DNA from: Nonomuraea cavernae
Lineage (GTDB): Bacteria > Actinomycetota > Actinomycetes > Streptosporangiales > Streptosporangiaceae
DNA length: 64,000 nt
Direction of reading: 5' to 3'
Assembly (NCBI RefSeq): GCF_014646355.1
Contig: NZ_BMNH01000007.1
Coordinates: 1-64,000 of the forward strand
The notes under the pieces are model-generated. The model was not told where the DNA came from. It worked only from the letters and a program-made list of their open reading frames with translations, and searched no databases. The translations under genes and the position numbers were made by a program. Below are positions 28,363 to 37,327 of this stretch, piece after piece; the stretch's first letter is position 1, and each line of letters opens with the position of its first letter.

Positions 28363-30720
28363 ATGCGCCCTGCGTTCGATGACCGCCATGGACGGCACGA
28401 AGAAGTAACCCGATCAGCCGCGCGCAAGACCTCGCGGCCATGCCCAGCCGATGTGGCGCGACTGGAGCACCACATCGGCGGCAACACCGCCTACGGCGAA
28501 TACTTCAAAGGCATCATCGACGAAGTTCGCATCTACAACCGCGCCCAAACCGCCGCCGAAATCACCACCGACATGAACACCCCGCTCGGTGGTGCGGCCC
28601 CCTCGCTCGCCAGGACCACCTCCGGTAAACCTGGGGCCTCGACCACGGCTACAGTAGCTTCCTCGGACGGCTCCGAACTCGAGATCTGTACCTCTAAGAC
28701 GGCTCCGGTCCACTTCACCACACCCGGCACACCTCCGGATGACCCCCCAGAGGACATCCGGCATCTGACACTGGGTAAGGACGACATCGTCGTCAAGACA
28801 GCCAAGACCGACCCTGCGGCATGCGCCGGTTCGCCGTGCACCGTCACTGACGACACCGTCATGCGGATCGGCGGCACCGGGATCGACAAGACCGCCGCTG
28901 TCATCGGATTGCGCCTCACCGAGTTGCCCGACGGCGCGGCTGTCTCCGAAGCGCTTCTGAAACTCGGTACACCAACCTGCCCGGCGGGTCCCTGCCCGGC
29001 GGACGCGGTCATCACCGCCACTCCGTTGAAAAGCCCGGTGACCGGTGACAGCAAGGGCTCCGATCTGACCGGCGACGCCGACACCAGCACCACGCCGTAC
29101 ACACTGCCGCTGAGCACGCCACAGGCGGACATCTCCGGCAGCGAATATCAATGGCTCCTTCTCACCTCCGACAAGGACGATGTCGTCAATTTCAGCGACG
29201 CGGCCGCAGACGAGCAGCCGTCGGTTGGACTCGCCTACCTGCCGGCCGGGCCACCCAGCAAGGTGCTGAACCTCACCGTCACCGGCGGCGACGCCAGCGC
29301 AACGGCCAGTTGGGGGCTGCCAGAGTCCAATGGCAGCGTCGCGCTGCTCGAAGGCTACGACGTAGAGGTCATCGACAGCGGCGGCAACGTCGTCGAGAAC
29401 CTGGAGGTGAAAGATTCGTGGGCGGCCATCAGCGGCCTGGCGAACGACATCACCTATACCGTCAAGGTGCGGGCCAGGACCGCCCACGGCTCCGGCGAGT
29501 GGGAGGCCAAGACCTTCACCACCAGGGCCGTGCCACCACCTGCGCCCAACGGCGGAGCGGGTTGCGTCCTGGAGCCTGACCCACAGCAGAGGAAGGCCAC
29601 GAACGAGGAATCTGGCAGGCAGGCCTACATCGACCGGGTCAAGCACTACTACCAGGCTCAGGACGCGGTTTTGGAGAGCCGGGCGACATCAATCTGGGAT
29701 GCCCCTGGAGTAACTGCGGACGCGCCCAGCACGGCCAAATTGTCCCTGCTCAATGCAGCGCTCATCAGCGAACGTGAAATCCTGGAGCGGATCGGTCTCA
29801 GTCGAACCGATTCCGCTGTTGCGCTCGACCACCCTGTCGTGCAAAGTGACGCGAACGGCACCGTCCACGTGACCGCCACGGTGAGCCGTACGTGGCGTTT
29901 CCAGGAAGCCGAATCCTCGGAAACGAAAGCGACTACATCGGCGGTCACTCCCCTCGGCCAGGTGGAACCGAGCGACCCGACCATCTCGATACACGTCTTT
30001 GATCGCTGCGGAAACATGACGATAATCATCGTTCCGCTTCCCCAGCACGAGGATTCGACGGACTTCGGCTCGGAAGGGCCGGATTGCAATTCCAGCGAGC
30101 GTTCGTCAACCATGGCAGGAACTGCGAGTGACTGCGTGCCCGACTACGCGCTGAATCCGAGAATATGCGAGACCATCAGGGCGGCAGGAAACCGATGTAA
30201 ACACTTTTCCGCCATGCCGGGAAGGCCGTACAAGGGCATGACCTTCCGGGCATCCGGTGTCGTCGGCTGGAAGCCGAACCATGCGGTGAGAACGACTCAG
30301 CTCAACATCGCCAAAATGCGCATATGGACTCAGGTCTATATGACCGACTCCTTCCGCCAAAAATACGGCAAGTATCAGTTCGTCAAAAAAATGACAATCT
30401 CACTCACCACGACATTCTGCGGAAAAATCAAGGCAGGCCAGTTGACAGTCTCCTATCCACCGGGATTCTCTCCATCGGAATCCTCGCAGTGTCACGAAAA
30501 AAAGGACGAATCTCGTCCCGGCAAGGAGGTTCACAACTATCCGACGGATGGACACGATAATGGGCTCCTGGAATGCTCCGGAGGCTTTCCGACATGCGAC
30601 ATCGGGACTTTCAAGTTCGGCTTCGAAGCCGAACTGAAGCTTCCATACTCGGATCCACAGAAGCCGGACGGTAGGATCCCGCTACGCTGCGACAGCGGCT
30701 GGCATAACCCTCGGGATTAG
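28363..30720 (+). pseudogene. 5'-truncated LamG/FN3 surface protein with an unrecognised cysteine-containing C-terminus
   Basis: The frame encodes up to 785 residues, but recognisable sequence starts only near residue 36 with HHIGGNTAYGEYFKGIIDEVRIYNRAQ, which is the last third of a LamG jelly-roll. The rest of that domain and any signal peptide are missing. It then has a DNRLRE-like beta-rich segment (about 130-300), one fibronectin type III domain (about 304-395), a polar region, and a final 180 residues with several cysteines that I do not recognise. Base composition falls toward AT in the last kilobase, unlike its neighbours. It may be a remnant of a large secreted protein, or an exchangeable C-terminal cassette. 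Expression of the present frame is doubtful without a start and secretion signal. Confidence 0.6.
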
Positions 30721-30757
30721 CTGTGCGAGTGCGAGCCGACTTCAGGTAACATGTGCG

Positions 30758-30784
30758 TGGCCGCCCGCTTTACGTGGGCGGCCA
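30758..30784. terminator. Hairpin terminator after the surface-protein remnant
   Basis: A perfect 9-bp stem (TGGCCGCCC with GGGCGGCCA) around a nine-base loop, 37 bases after the stop at 30720 and upstream of the small membrane protein gene. No U-tract. Confidence 0.6.
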
Positions 30785-30820
30785 TCACAGCACTCTTAAG
30801 TGTGACTTGTTAGGAGCGTT

Positions 30821-31075
30821 ATGACAGGGCGGGAAATCTCTCTGGTCGCTGGGTGGGGTTTCTTTGTGTTAAGCGGCTTTAGCGCGCTAAACGTCACCTC
30901 CAACCCGCGCGACCTTGCAGTCTGCCTGGTCTTCGCACTGACAGGGCTGGGGTCCATGGTCGGCGCCGTTGCTCTGGGGCTCAACGAACGAGGCCAAACA
31001 AGGGAGGCAGGTGGCGGATCAGCTGACATTGATCCGGGACTGGATCCACGTACCGGCGCGCAGGACGGTTCATAG
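30821..31075 (+). CDS. Small two-helix membrane protein
   Basis: An 84-residue protein with hydrophobic segments at about 7-24 and 32-52 and a short charged, glycine-rich tail, so probably two membrane spans. AGGAG lies six bases before ATG 30821. It has no recognised family. Its place directly downstream of the truncated surface protein with the unusual C-terminus is the arrangement seen for immunity or partner proteins of secreted effectors, but that is only positional inference. The composition is slightly AT-richer than the surrounding genome. Confidence 0.55.
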   Translation: MTGREISLVAGWGFFVLSGFSALNVTSNPRDLAVCLVFALTGLGSMVGAVALGLNERGQTREAGGGSADIDPGLDPRTGAQDGS

Positions 31076-31262
31076 TGGTTCGGCTCCGCTCCCAGCCGGT
31101 CGTCGACTCGCGCGCGACTTGAGTGCTATCAGATTGGTAGATCGCCCGGGAATCTCATCCCAAGCTCCCACGGAACGGCGCGTGACAGTGAGGCTTTTCC
31201 AACCTGATCGCGCAGGTCAGCAGGCGCGGCACCGGGACCAGTCGACATGAGAAGAGGCTCCC

Positions 31263-31610
31263 GGTAAGACAGCAGTCGACCAAGATCCGATGCCTCTACC
31301 GGAGAGCCTCGTTGCTGTCTTACCCTGCCGCGATTCCGCTGTCCAATCACACCCTGATCCGCCTGGCGCTACGTCCGCGAGGCCACCGGCTCCGGTCGGC
31401 GCTGTCACGCCACCAGCACTCGGTCAACCGCGCACACGCGCGCATCCGCGCCTGCGGTGAACGCGCCGTTGCCACCTTGAAGACCTTGAAGGTCCCGACC
31501 CGGCTGCACTGCTGCCCGCACCGCGCCACCACGATCGTGCAGGCCATCCTCGTCCTGCAGCTCATCGAAGAAGGCCGCACTCGGGATGAAAGCACTCACT
31601 CTTCAGGACT
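31263..31610 (+). pseudogene. Internally deleted IS5-family transposase with one terminal repeat
   Basis: From TTG 31312 the frame starts LSYPAAIPLSNHTL, the usual N-terminus of a DDE_Tnp_4/IS5-type actinobacterial transposase. After about 30 residues it jumps to its C-terminal region (NRAHARIRACGERAVATLKT, then CCPHRATTIVQAILVLQLIEE). The catalytic DDE core of roughly 150 residues is missing, and the frame then reads on past the normal end to 31800. GGTAAGACAGCA at 31263-31274 is repeated inverted at 31313-31324, resembling the element's terminal repeat and the start of its gene. It is a dead element. Confidence 0.75.
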
Positions 31611-31747
31611 CCATCCCTCGTCCGCGGTCGACGGCGAGAGCGCCCTGGTCCAGCGTGGAGGCTTTCACTCCAGGCCGATGATCTGCGTCGGCACCCATGG
31701 GACCGGCCTCCGCAGACGCTGCTCCCACGGCCGTCAGATTTCTGAAC

Positions 31748-31834
31748 GCGCTCTCTCAGGCAACCCTATCGTTATCCACCTTCCGTTGACAGAGCGATAG
31801 AAGGGCTACGAACCTCGTGAGAGAGCGCTCTCTC
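31748..31834. promoter_or_regulatory. Promoter and LacI-type operators of the beta-glucoside operon
   Basis: GAGAGAGCGCTCTCTC at 31819-31834 is a perfect 16-bp palindrome with the GAGCGCTC core of CebR/CelR-type LacI operators. The same right half-site GCGCTCTCTC recurs at 31748-31757 with a poor left half, so a second weak operator about 77 bases upstream is possible. TTGACA at 31786-31791 with TACGAA at 31807-31812 is a candidate promoter, though the 15-base spacer is short. The LacI protein at 36329-37324 is the likely ligand-responsive repressor. Confidence 0.7.
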
Positions 31835-31868
31835 CACATCCCCCTAGCCTGAACTCTGGAGGGTTTCC

Positions 31869-33176
31869 ATGACCCCTCGTATCCGCCGGCTCGCCGTACC
31901 CTTGCTCACCGCGTCCCTGCTCGTCCTCGCATCGGCGGCCTGCGGAAGCGGCGGCGGGAGCGACACCGCGGGCAGCGCCGACACCGCCGCCAAGCCGGGA
32001 GAGAAGGTCAAGCTCACGATCGGCCTCTTCGGTGACTTCGGCTTCAAGCCGCTGTACGAGGAGTACAAGAAGACGCACCCGAACGTCGAGATCGTCGAGA
32101 ACGTCACGCAGTTCAACGACCACCACAACAACCTGGTGAAGCGGCTGGCCACCAACGCCGGGGCGGGGGACATCGAGGCCGTCGAGGTCGGCTACATCAG
32201 CACGTTCACCGCGCAGCCCGCCAAGTTCCAGGACCTCAAGCAGTACGGCCTGGACAAGCGGCAGGGCGACTACCTCGACTGGAAGTGGCAGCAGGGCCTG
32301 AGCAAGCAGGGCGGCCAGGTGCTGGGCCTCGGCACCGACGTGGGCGGCCTGGCCATGTGCTACCGCAAGGACCTGTTCGAGAAGGCGGGGCTGCCGACCG
32401 ACCGGACCGAGGTGGCCGCGCTCTGGCCGACGTGGGAGCAGTACATCGAGACGGGCAAGAAGTTCGCCGCGGCCGACGTGGCGGGGGCGAAGTTCGTGGA
32501 CAGCCCCGGTGAGATCTTCCGGGCCATGGTCAACCAGGCGCCGGCCGGCCTGTACGACGCCCAGGACCAGATCATCGTGGACTCCAACCCCGACGTGAAG
32601 AAGGCGTGGGACCTGTCCAACCAGCTCACCGCCGAGAAGCTGACCGCCAAGCTGGCCGCCTTCTCGCCGCCGTGGAACACCGGCTTCGCCAAGGGCTCGT
32701 TCGCCACGATCATCTGCCCGGCCTGGATGACCGGGTTCATCCAGGAGCAGGCGAAGGACGCGTCCGGCAAGTGGGACATCGCGACCGTTCCCGGTGGGTC
32801 GGGCAACAGCGGCGGCTCGCACCTGATGATCCCCAAGCAGAGCAAGCATCCCAAGGAGGCAGCCGAGCTGATCGACTTCCTCACCTCCAAGGAGAACCAG
32901 GCCAAGGTCTTCAAGGAGGAGGGCACGTTCCCGTCGATCCCGTCGCTCTACGACGACCCGTCGATCCAGAACTTCACCAAGCCGTTCTTCGGCGACGCCC
33001 CCATCGGCAAGATCTACTCCGAGGCCGCCAAGGCGCTCAAGCCGCAGCACCTCGGGCCCAAGGAGGCCGAGGTCCGCGTCGTGATCGGCGACGGCCTGGG
33101 CCGGGTCGAGCAGGGCAAGCAGACCCCCGACCAGGCCTGGGCGCAGGTGCTCGAGGACGTCAAGAAGATCAAATGA
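31869..33176 (+). CDS. Cellobiose/beta-glucoside-type ABC substrate-binding lipoprotein
   Basis: A 435-residue solute-binding lipoprotein. The signal sequence ends in a lipobox SAAC near residue 25, followed by a Gly/Ser linker. The mature domain shows VGGLAMCYRKDLFEKAGLPTD and PAWMTGFIQEQAK, as in CebE-like binding proteins. GGAGG lies before ATG 31869. It opens an operon of two permeases and a GH1 beta-glucosidase, so the ligand is probably a beta-glucoside such as cellobiose, which is inferred from context. Its stop overlaps the next start (ATGA). Confidence 0.9.
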   Translation: MTPRIRRLAVPLLTASLLVLASAACGSGGGSDTAGSADTAAKPGEKVKLTIGLFGDFGFKPLYEEYKKTHPNVEIVENVTQFNDHHNNLVKRLATNAGAGDIEAVEVGYISTFTAQPAKFQDLKQYGLDKRQGDYLDWKWQQGLSKQGGQVLGLGTDVGGLAMCYRKDLFEKAGLPTDRTEVAALWPTWEQYIETGKKFAAADVAGAKFVDSPGEIFRAMVNQAPAGLYDAQDQIIVDSNPDVKKAWDLSNQLTAEKLTAKLAAFSPPWNTGFAKGSFATIICPAWMTGFIQEQAKDASGKWDIATVPGGSGNSGGSHLMIPKQSKHPKEAAELIDFLTSKENQAKVFKEEGTFPSIPSLYDDPSIQNFTKPFFGDAPIGKIYSEAAKALKPQHLGPKEAEVRVVIGDGLGRVEQGKQTPDQAWAQVLEDVKKIK

Positions 33177-34135
33177 GTTCTCTCCCGCTCGCCGTCCCCG
33201 GGCGGCGGCGCAGGCGGGGCATACGGCACACCCTCGACGTGAGGGTGTCGCCGTACGCCTACGTCGCGCCCTTCTTCCTGCTGTTCTGCGCCTTCGGGCT
33301 GTTCCCGCTGGTCTACACGGCGTGGGTGAGCCTGCACGAGTGGACGCTGCTGTCCGACGAGCACACGTTCGTCGGGATGGACAACTTCGGCACGCTGCTG
33401 GCCGACGGCTACTTCTGGAACGCGACGTTCAACACGCTGTCCATCGGGGTGCTGTCGACCGTGCCGCAGCTGGTGCTGGCCATCTGGCTGGCGCACCTGC
33501 TGAACCGCAGGCTGCGCTTCCAGACGTTGTTCCGGGTCTCGCTGCTGCTGCCCAACGTGACGAGCGTGGTGGCCGTGGTGGTGATCTTCAGCCAGCTGTA
33601 CGGCCGCGACTTCGGCATGATCAACTGGGTGCTCTCCTGGTTCGGCGCGGGGGCCATCGACTGGGCGGCGGGCACCGCGACCTCGCACATCGCGCTCTCC
33701 ACGATGATCATGTGGCGCTGGACCGGCTACAACGCGCTGATCTTCCTGGCGGCCATGCAGGCCGTACCCCGGGAGCTGTACGAGGCGGCCACGATCGACG
33801 GGGCGAGCAACTTCACCCAGCTCCGCAAGATCACCGTGCCGATGATCCGGCCCACGATGATCTTCGTGGTCATCGTCTCGACGATCGGCGCCATGCAGAT
33901 CATCGCCGAGCCCCTGCTGTTCGGCGCCAGCACCGGCGTCGCCCAGGGCGGCGCGGCCAACGGCGGGCCCGACCGGCAGTTCCAGACGCTGGCGCTGTTC
34001 GTCTACGAGCAGGGGTTCACCAAGTTCGACTTCGGCTACGCCTCGGCGGCGTCCTGGCTGATGTTCCTGGCCGTGGTGATCGTCGCGGGCGTCAACTTCC
34101 TGATCACGCGCCGGGTGAAGGGCGGCCTGGTATGA
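33173..34135 (+). CDS. ABC sugar permease (CebF-like)
   Basis: A 320-residue CUT1 permease with six helices, a cytoplasmic basic N-terminus and the EAA loop (ELYEAATIDGASNFTQLRKITVP). Its ATG overlaps the stop of the binding protein and its stop overlaps the next permease. No ATPase is encoded in this operon either. Confidence 0.92.
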   Translation: MSSLPLAVPGRRRRRGIRHTLDVRVSPYAYVAPFFLLFCAFGLFPLVYTAWVSLHEWTLLSDEHTFVGMDNFGTLLADGYFWNATFNTLSIGVLSTVPQLVLAIWLAHLLNRRLRFQTLFRVSLLLPNVTSVVAVVVIFSQLYGRDFGMINWVLSWFGAGAIDWAAGTATSHIALSTMIMWRWTGYNALIFLAAMQAVPRELYEAATIDGASNFTQLRKITVPMIRPTMIFVVIVSTIGAMQIIAEPLLFGASTGVAQGGAANGGPDRQFQTLALFVYEQGFTKFDFGYASAASWLMFLAVVIVAGVNFLITRRVKGGLV

Positions 34136-34935
34136 GACTGAGGTATCTGACGCTGACCGCGGTGGCCTTCTTCTCCGCGTTCCCGCTCTACTACAGCGTG
34201 GTGGTGGCCTCCCGGCACAACTCGGCGCTGGCGGAGGTGCCGCCGCCGCTGTTGCCGGGCGGCAACTTCCTCGCCAACGTGGCGAGGGTCTTCGACACCG
34301 TGCCGTTCGGGCTGGCGCTGCTCAACTCGGTCATCGTGGCGGGCTCGATCTCGATCGCGGTCATGTTCTTCTCGACGCTGGCCGGGTTCGCGTTCGCCAA
34401 GCTAAGGTTCAGAGGCCGCAACATCATGCTGCTGATCACGGTCGCGACCATGATGGTCCCGGTCCAGCTCGGCATCATCCCGCTCTACCTGCTCATGGTG
34501 AAGCTGGAGTGGACCGGCACCAACTACGCGCTGATCGTGCCCGCCCTGGTCAACGCGTTCGGCGTGTTCTTCATGACGCAGTACCTGACGCGGGCATTGC
34601 CGACCGAGTTGCTGGAGGCGGGCCGGGTCGACGGGTGCACGACCTGGGGGCTGTTCTGGCACGTCGTGCTGCCGGCCGCCCGGCCGGCGGCGGCGGTGCT
34701 CGGCATGCTCACGTTCATGTCGGCCTGGAACGACTACTTCTGGCCGCTGGTCGTGCTCAACCCGGACAGCCCCACGGTGCAGGTGGCCCTGTCGACCCTG
34801 GCCAGCGGTTACGTCAACGACTACGTGCTGGGCCTGGCGGGCACGGCGGTGGGAACCCTGCCGCTCGTCGTCGCCTTCGTCCTGTTCGGCAAACAGATCA
34901 TTGGTGGAATCATGCAAGGAGCGGTAAAAGGATGA
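34132..34935 (+). CDS. ABC sugar permease (CebG-like)
   Basis: A 267-residue partner permease with six helices and a diverged EAA motif (ELLEAGRVDGCTTWGLFWHVVLP), in which the third small residue is Gly rather than Ala. The start is ATG 34132 inside the ATGA overlap with the previous gene. It overlaps the beta-glucosidase start in the same way, so transport and hydrolysis are translationally coupled. Confidence 0.92.
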   Translation: MRLRYLTLTAVAFFSAFPLYYSVVVASRHNSALAEVPPPLLPGGNFLANVARVFDTVPFGLALLNSVIVAGSISIAVMFFSTLAGFAFAKLRFRGRNIMLLITVATMMVPVQLGIIPLYLLMVKLEWTGTNYALIVPALVNAFGVFFMTQYLTRALPTELLEAGRVDGCTTWGLFWHVVLPAARPAAAVLGMLTFMSAWNDYFWPLVVLNPDSPTVQVALSTLASGYVNDYVLGLAGTAVGTLPLVVAFVLFGKQIIGGIMQGAVKG

Positions 34936-36302
34936 TTTTCCCGGAGAGCTTCGTCTGGGGCGCCGCAACGGCCTCCTATCAGATCGAGGGGGCGGTCAAG
35001 GAGGACGGGCGAGGCCAGTCGATCTGGGACACCTTCTCCCACTCCCCCGGGAACGTAGCGGACGGCGACACCGGGGACGTGGCCTGCGACCACTACCACC
35101 GCTACGCCGACGACGTCGCGCTGATGCGCGAGCTGCGCCTGGCGGCCTACCGGTTCTCCGTCGCCTGGCCGCGCGTCCAGCCGAACGGCACCGGCCCGGC
35201 CAACCCCGAGGGCCTCGCCTTCTACGACAGGCTGGTCGACAAGCTGCTGGAAGCCGAGATCTCGCCGTACGTCACGCTTTATCACTGGGACCTGCCGCAA
35301 GCTCTGGAAGAGCGCGGCGGGTGGACCGACCGCGACACCGCCTACCGGTTCGCCGAGTACGCGGAGGCCGTGCACGACCGGCTCGGCGACCGGGTCGGCC
35401 ACTGGGCCACGCTCAACGAACCGTGGGTCGCGGCCTTCCTCGGCTACGGCAACGGCGTGCACGCGCCGGGACGCCGCGACCCGGCGAGCGCCCTGCGCGC
35501 CGCCCACCACCTGCTCCTCGGCCACGGCCTGGCCGCCAGGCGGCTGCGCGAGCTGGGCGCGGAGGAGCTCATGCTGGTGATCAACTCGGCGCCGGTGCTC
35601 ACCCCGGCCCAGGTCGACGACCCGGACGCGGTCGCGACCCCGGCCGACGCCGCAGCCACGCACCTCATCCACGCGCTGCTGACCAGGCAGTTCCTGGACC
35701 CCGCCCTCTACGGCCGCTACCCGGAGGAGGTGCTCGGCACCGCCGAGCGCAACGGCGGCACCGGCCACATCAAGGACGGCGACCTGGAGACGATCGCCGC
35801 ACCGATCGACCAGATCGGCATCAACTACTACAACCCCTGCGTGGTCGAGGCGGGACCGGGCGAGCCCGCCGACGCCGCCTGGCCGGGCTCCGAGGGCGTC
35901 AGGTTCGCCGCCGCCGACGCCCCCACCACCGCGATGGGCTGGCCGATCGTGCCGGACGGCCTGTCCAGGCTGCTGATCCGGCTCTCTCAGGACTATCCCC
36001 AGGTCGGCCTCATGGTCACCGAGAACGGCGCGGCCTTCGACGACGTCGTCGAGAACGGCCGGGTGCACGACGCGGACCGCGTGTCCTACCTCGACCGTCA
36101 CCTGCGTGAGGTGCACCGTGCCATCGAGGCGGGCGCCGACCTGCGCGGCTACCTGGTGTGGTCGCTGCTGGACAACTTCGAATGGGCCGAGGGCTACCGG
36201 CGCAGGTTCGGCATCGTGCACGTCGACTACTCCACCCAGGAGCGGGTGCTCAAGGACAGCGCGCTGTGGTATCGCGAGGTGATCGTCAGGAACGGGCTGT
36301 AG
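34932..36302 (+). CDS. GH1 beta-glucosidase
   Basis: A 456-residue family 1 glycoside hydrolase. It begins FPESFVWGAATASYQIEGA, carries the acid/base Glu in TLNEP (E163) and the nucleophile Glu in VTENG (E364), and has the C-terminal WSLLDNFEWAEGY aglycone-site block. No signal peptide, so it cleaves imported beta-glucosides in the cytoplasm to glucose. AAAAGG precedes ATG 34932, which overlaps the permease stop. The LacI regulator follows after 26 bases. Confidence 0.95.
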   Translation: MIFPESFVWGAATASYQIEGAVKEDGRGQSIWDTFSHSPGNVADGDTGDVACDHYHRYADDVALMRELRLAAYRFSVAWPRVQPNGTGPANPEGLAFYDRLVDKLLEAEISPYVTLYHWDLPQALEERGGWTDRDTAYRFAEYAEAVHDRLGDRVGHWATLNEPWVAAFLGYGNGVHAPGRRDPASALRAAHHLLLGHGLAARRLRELGAEELMLVINSAPVLTPAQVDDPDAVATPADAAATHLIHALLTRQFLDPALYGRYPEEVLGTAERNGGTGHIKDGDLETIAAPIDQIGINYYNPCVVEAGPGEPADAAWPGSEGVRFAAADAPTTAMGWPIVPDGLSRLLIRLSQDYPQVGLMVTENGAAFDDVVENGRVHDADRVSYLDRHLREVHRAIEAGADLRGYLVWSLLDNFEWAEGYRRRFGIVHVDYSTQERVLKDSALWYREVIVRNGL

Positions 36303-36328
36303 ATTCCATTCGTGCTCAAGGAGATGAG

Positions 36329-37324
36329 ATGAGACGCCCGACCCTGGAGGCGGTCGCCGCCCGGGCGGGCGTCTCCCGCGCCACGGCGTCCCGGGTCGTC
36401 AACGGTCAGACGACGGTCGCGCCGCACATCCGCGACGCCGTGGAACGCGCGATCGACGAGCTGGGCTACGTGCCCAACTCGGCGGCGCGCAGCCTGGTCA
36501 CCCAGCGCACCGACTCGATCGCCCTGGTCGTGTCCGAGTCGCCGACCCGGGTGTTCTCCGAGGATCCCCTGTTCTCCACGGTGATCCGCTCTGCCAGCGT
36601 GGAGCTGGAGGCGGTCAACAAGCAGGTCGTGCTGATGCTGGCGTCGTCGGCCAAGAGCCACGCGCGGCTGGAGCGTTACATCGCGGGCGGCCACGTCGAC
36701 GGTGTCATGCTCATCTCGATGCACGGCGCCGACCCGCTCCCGACCGCGCTGTCCCGGCTGCGTGTCCCCGTCGTCTCGTACGGCAGGCCGGCCGTTCCCG
36801 TCGACATCCCGTTCGTCGACAACGACAACGTGGGCGGCGCCGAGGCGGCGGTGCGCCACCTGCTGTCCTCGGGCCGGCGCCGCATCGCCACGATCGCCGG
36901 GCCGCTCGACATGATCGCCGGGCAGGACCGCCTGACGGGCTACCGCAACGTGCTGCGCGACTCCGATCACCGCTCGATCGTCGCGGTCGGCGACTTCACC
37001 CGCGAGTCGGGCTCGGCCGCCATGCGCCAGCTCCTGCGCGACGACCCCGCGCTGGACGCCGTCTTCGTGGCCAACGACCTGATGGCCGTCGGCGCCCTGC
37101 AGTCGCTCCGGCAGGCGGGGCGCCGGGTGCCCGACGACGTGGCGGTGGTGGGCTTCGACGACATCGACGCGGCGAAGTACACCGAGCCGCCGCTGACCAC
37201 GATGCGTCATCCGGTCACGGAACAGACGGCCGCGCTGGTGCGTCTCCTCCTCGGCCTGTTCGTCGGCGGCCCGTCCGACCCGGTCATCCTGCCGACCGAG
37301 CTGATCGTCCGCGAGTCCGCCTGA
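36329..37324 (+). CDS. LacI-family repressor of the beta-glucoside operon
   Basis: A 331-residue regulator. The N-terminal helix-turn-helix (TLEAVAARAGVSRATASRVVNG) and hinge helix (YVPNSAARSLVTQRT) precede a periplasmic-binding-like sensor domain with FVDNDNVGGAEAAVRHL and VVGFDDIDAAKYTEPPLTTMRHP. AAGGAG precedes ATG 36329. It is last in the operon and most likely binds the GAGCGCTC-type palindrome at 31819-31834. It ends three bases from the convergent acyl-CoA synthetase. Confidence 0.93.
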   Translation: MRRPTLEAVAARAGVSRATASRVVNGQTTVAPHIRDAVERAIDELGYVPNSAARSLVTQRTDSIALVVSESPTRVFSEDPLFSTVIRSASVELEAVNKQVVLMLASSAKSHARLERYIAGGHVDGVMLISMHGADPLPTALSRLRVPVVSYGRPAVPVDIPFVDNDNVGGAEAAVRHLLSSGRRRIATIAGPLDMIAGQDRLTGYRNVLRDSDHRSIVAVGDFTRESGSAAMRQLLRDDPALDAVFVANDLMAVGALQSLRQAGRRVPDDVAVVGFDDIDAAKYTEPPLTTMRHPVTEQTAALVRLLLGLFVGGPSDPVILPTELIVRESA

Positions 37325-37327
37325 GCC

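Noticed and set aside
28023..28382. A gene in the stretch after the nuclease-like protein
   Set aside because: No domain, ribosome site or consistent codon usage was seen; the open frames overlap each other in several phases.
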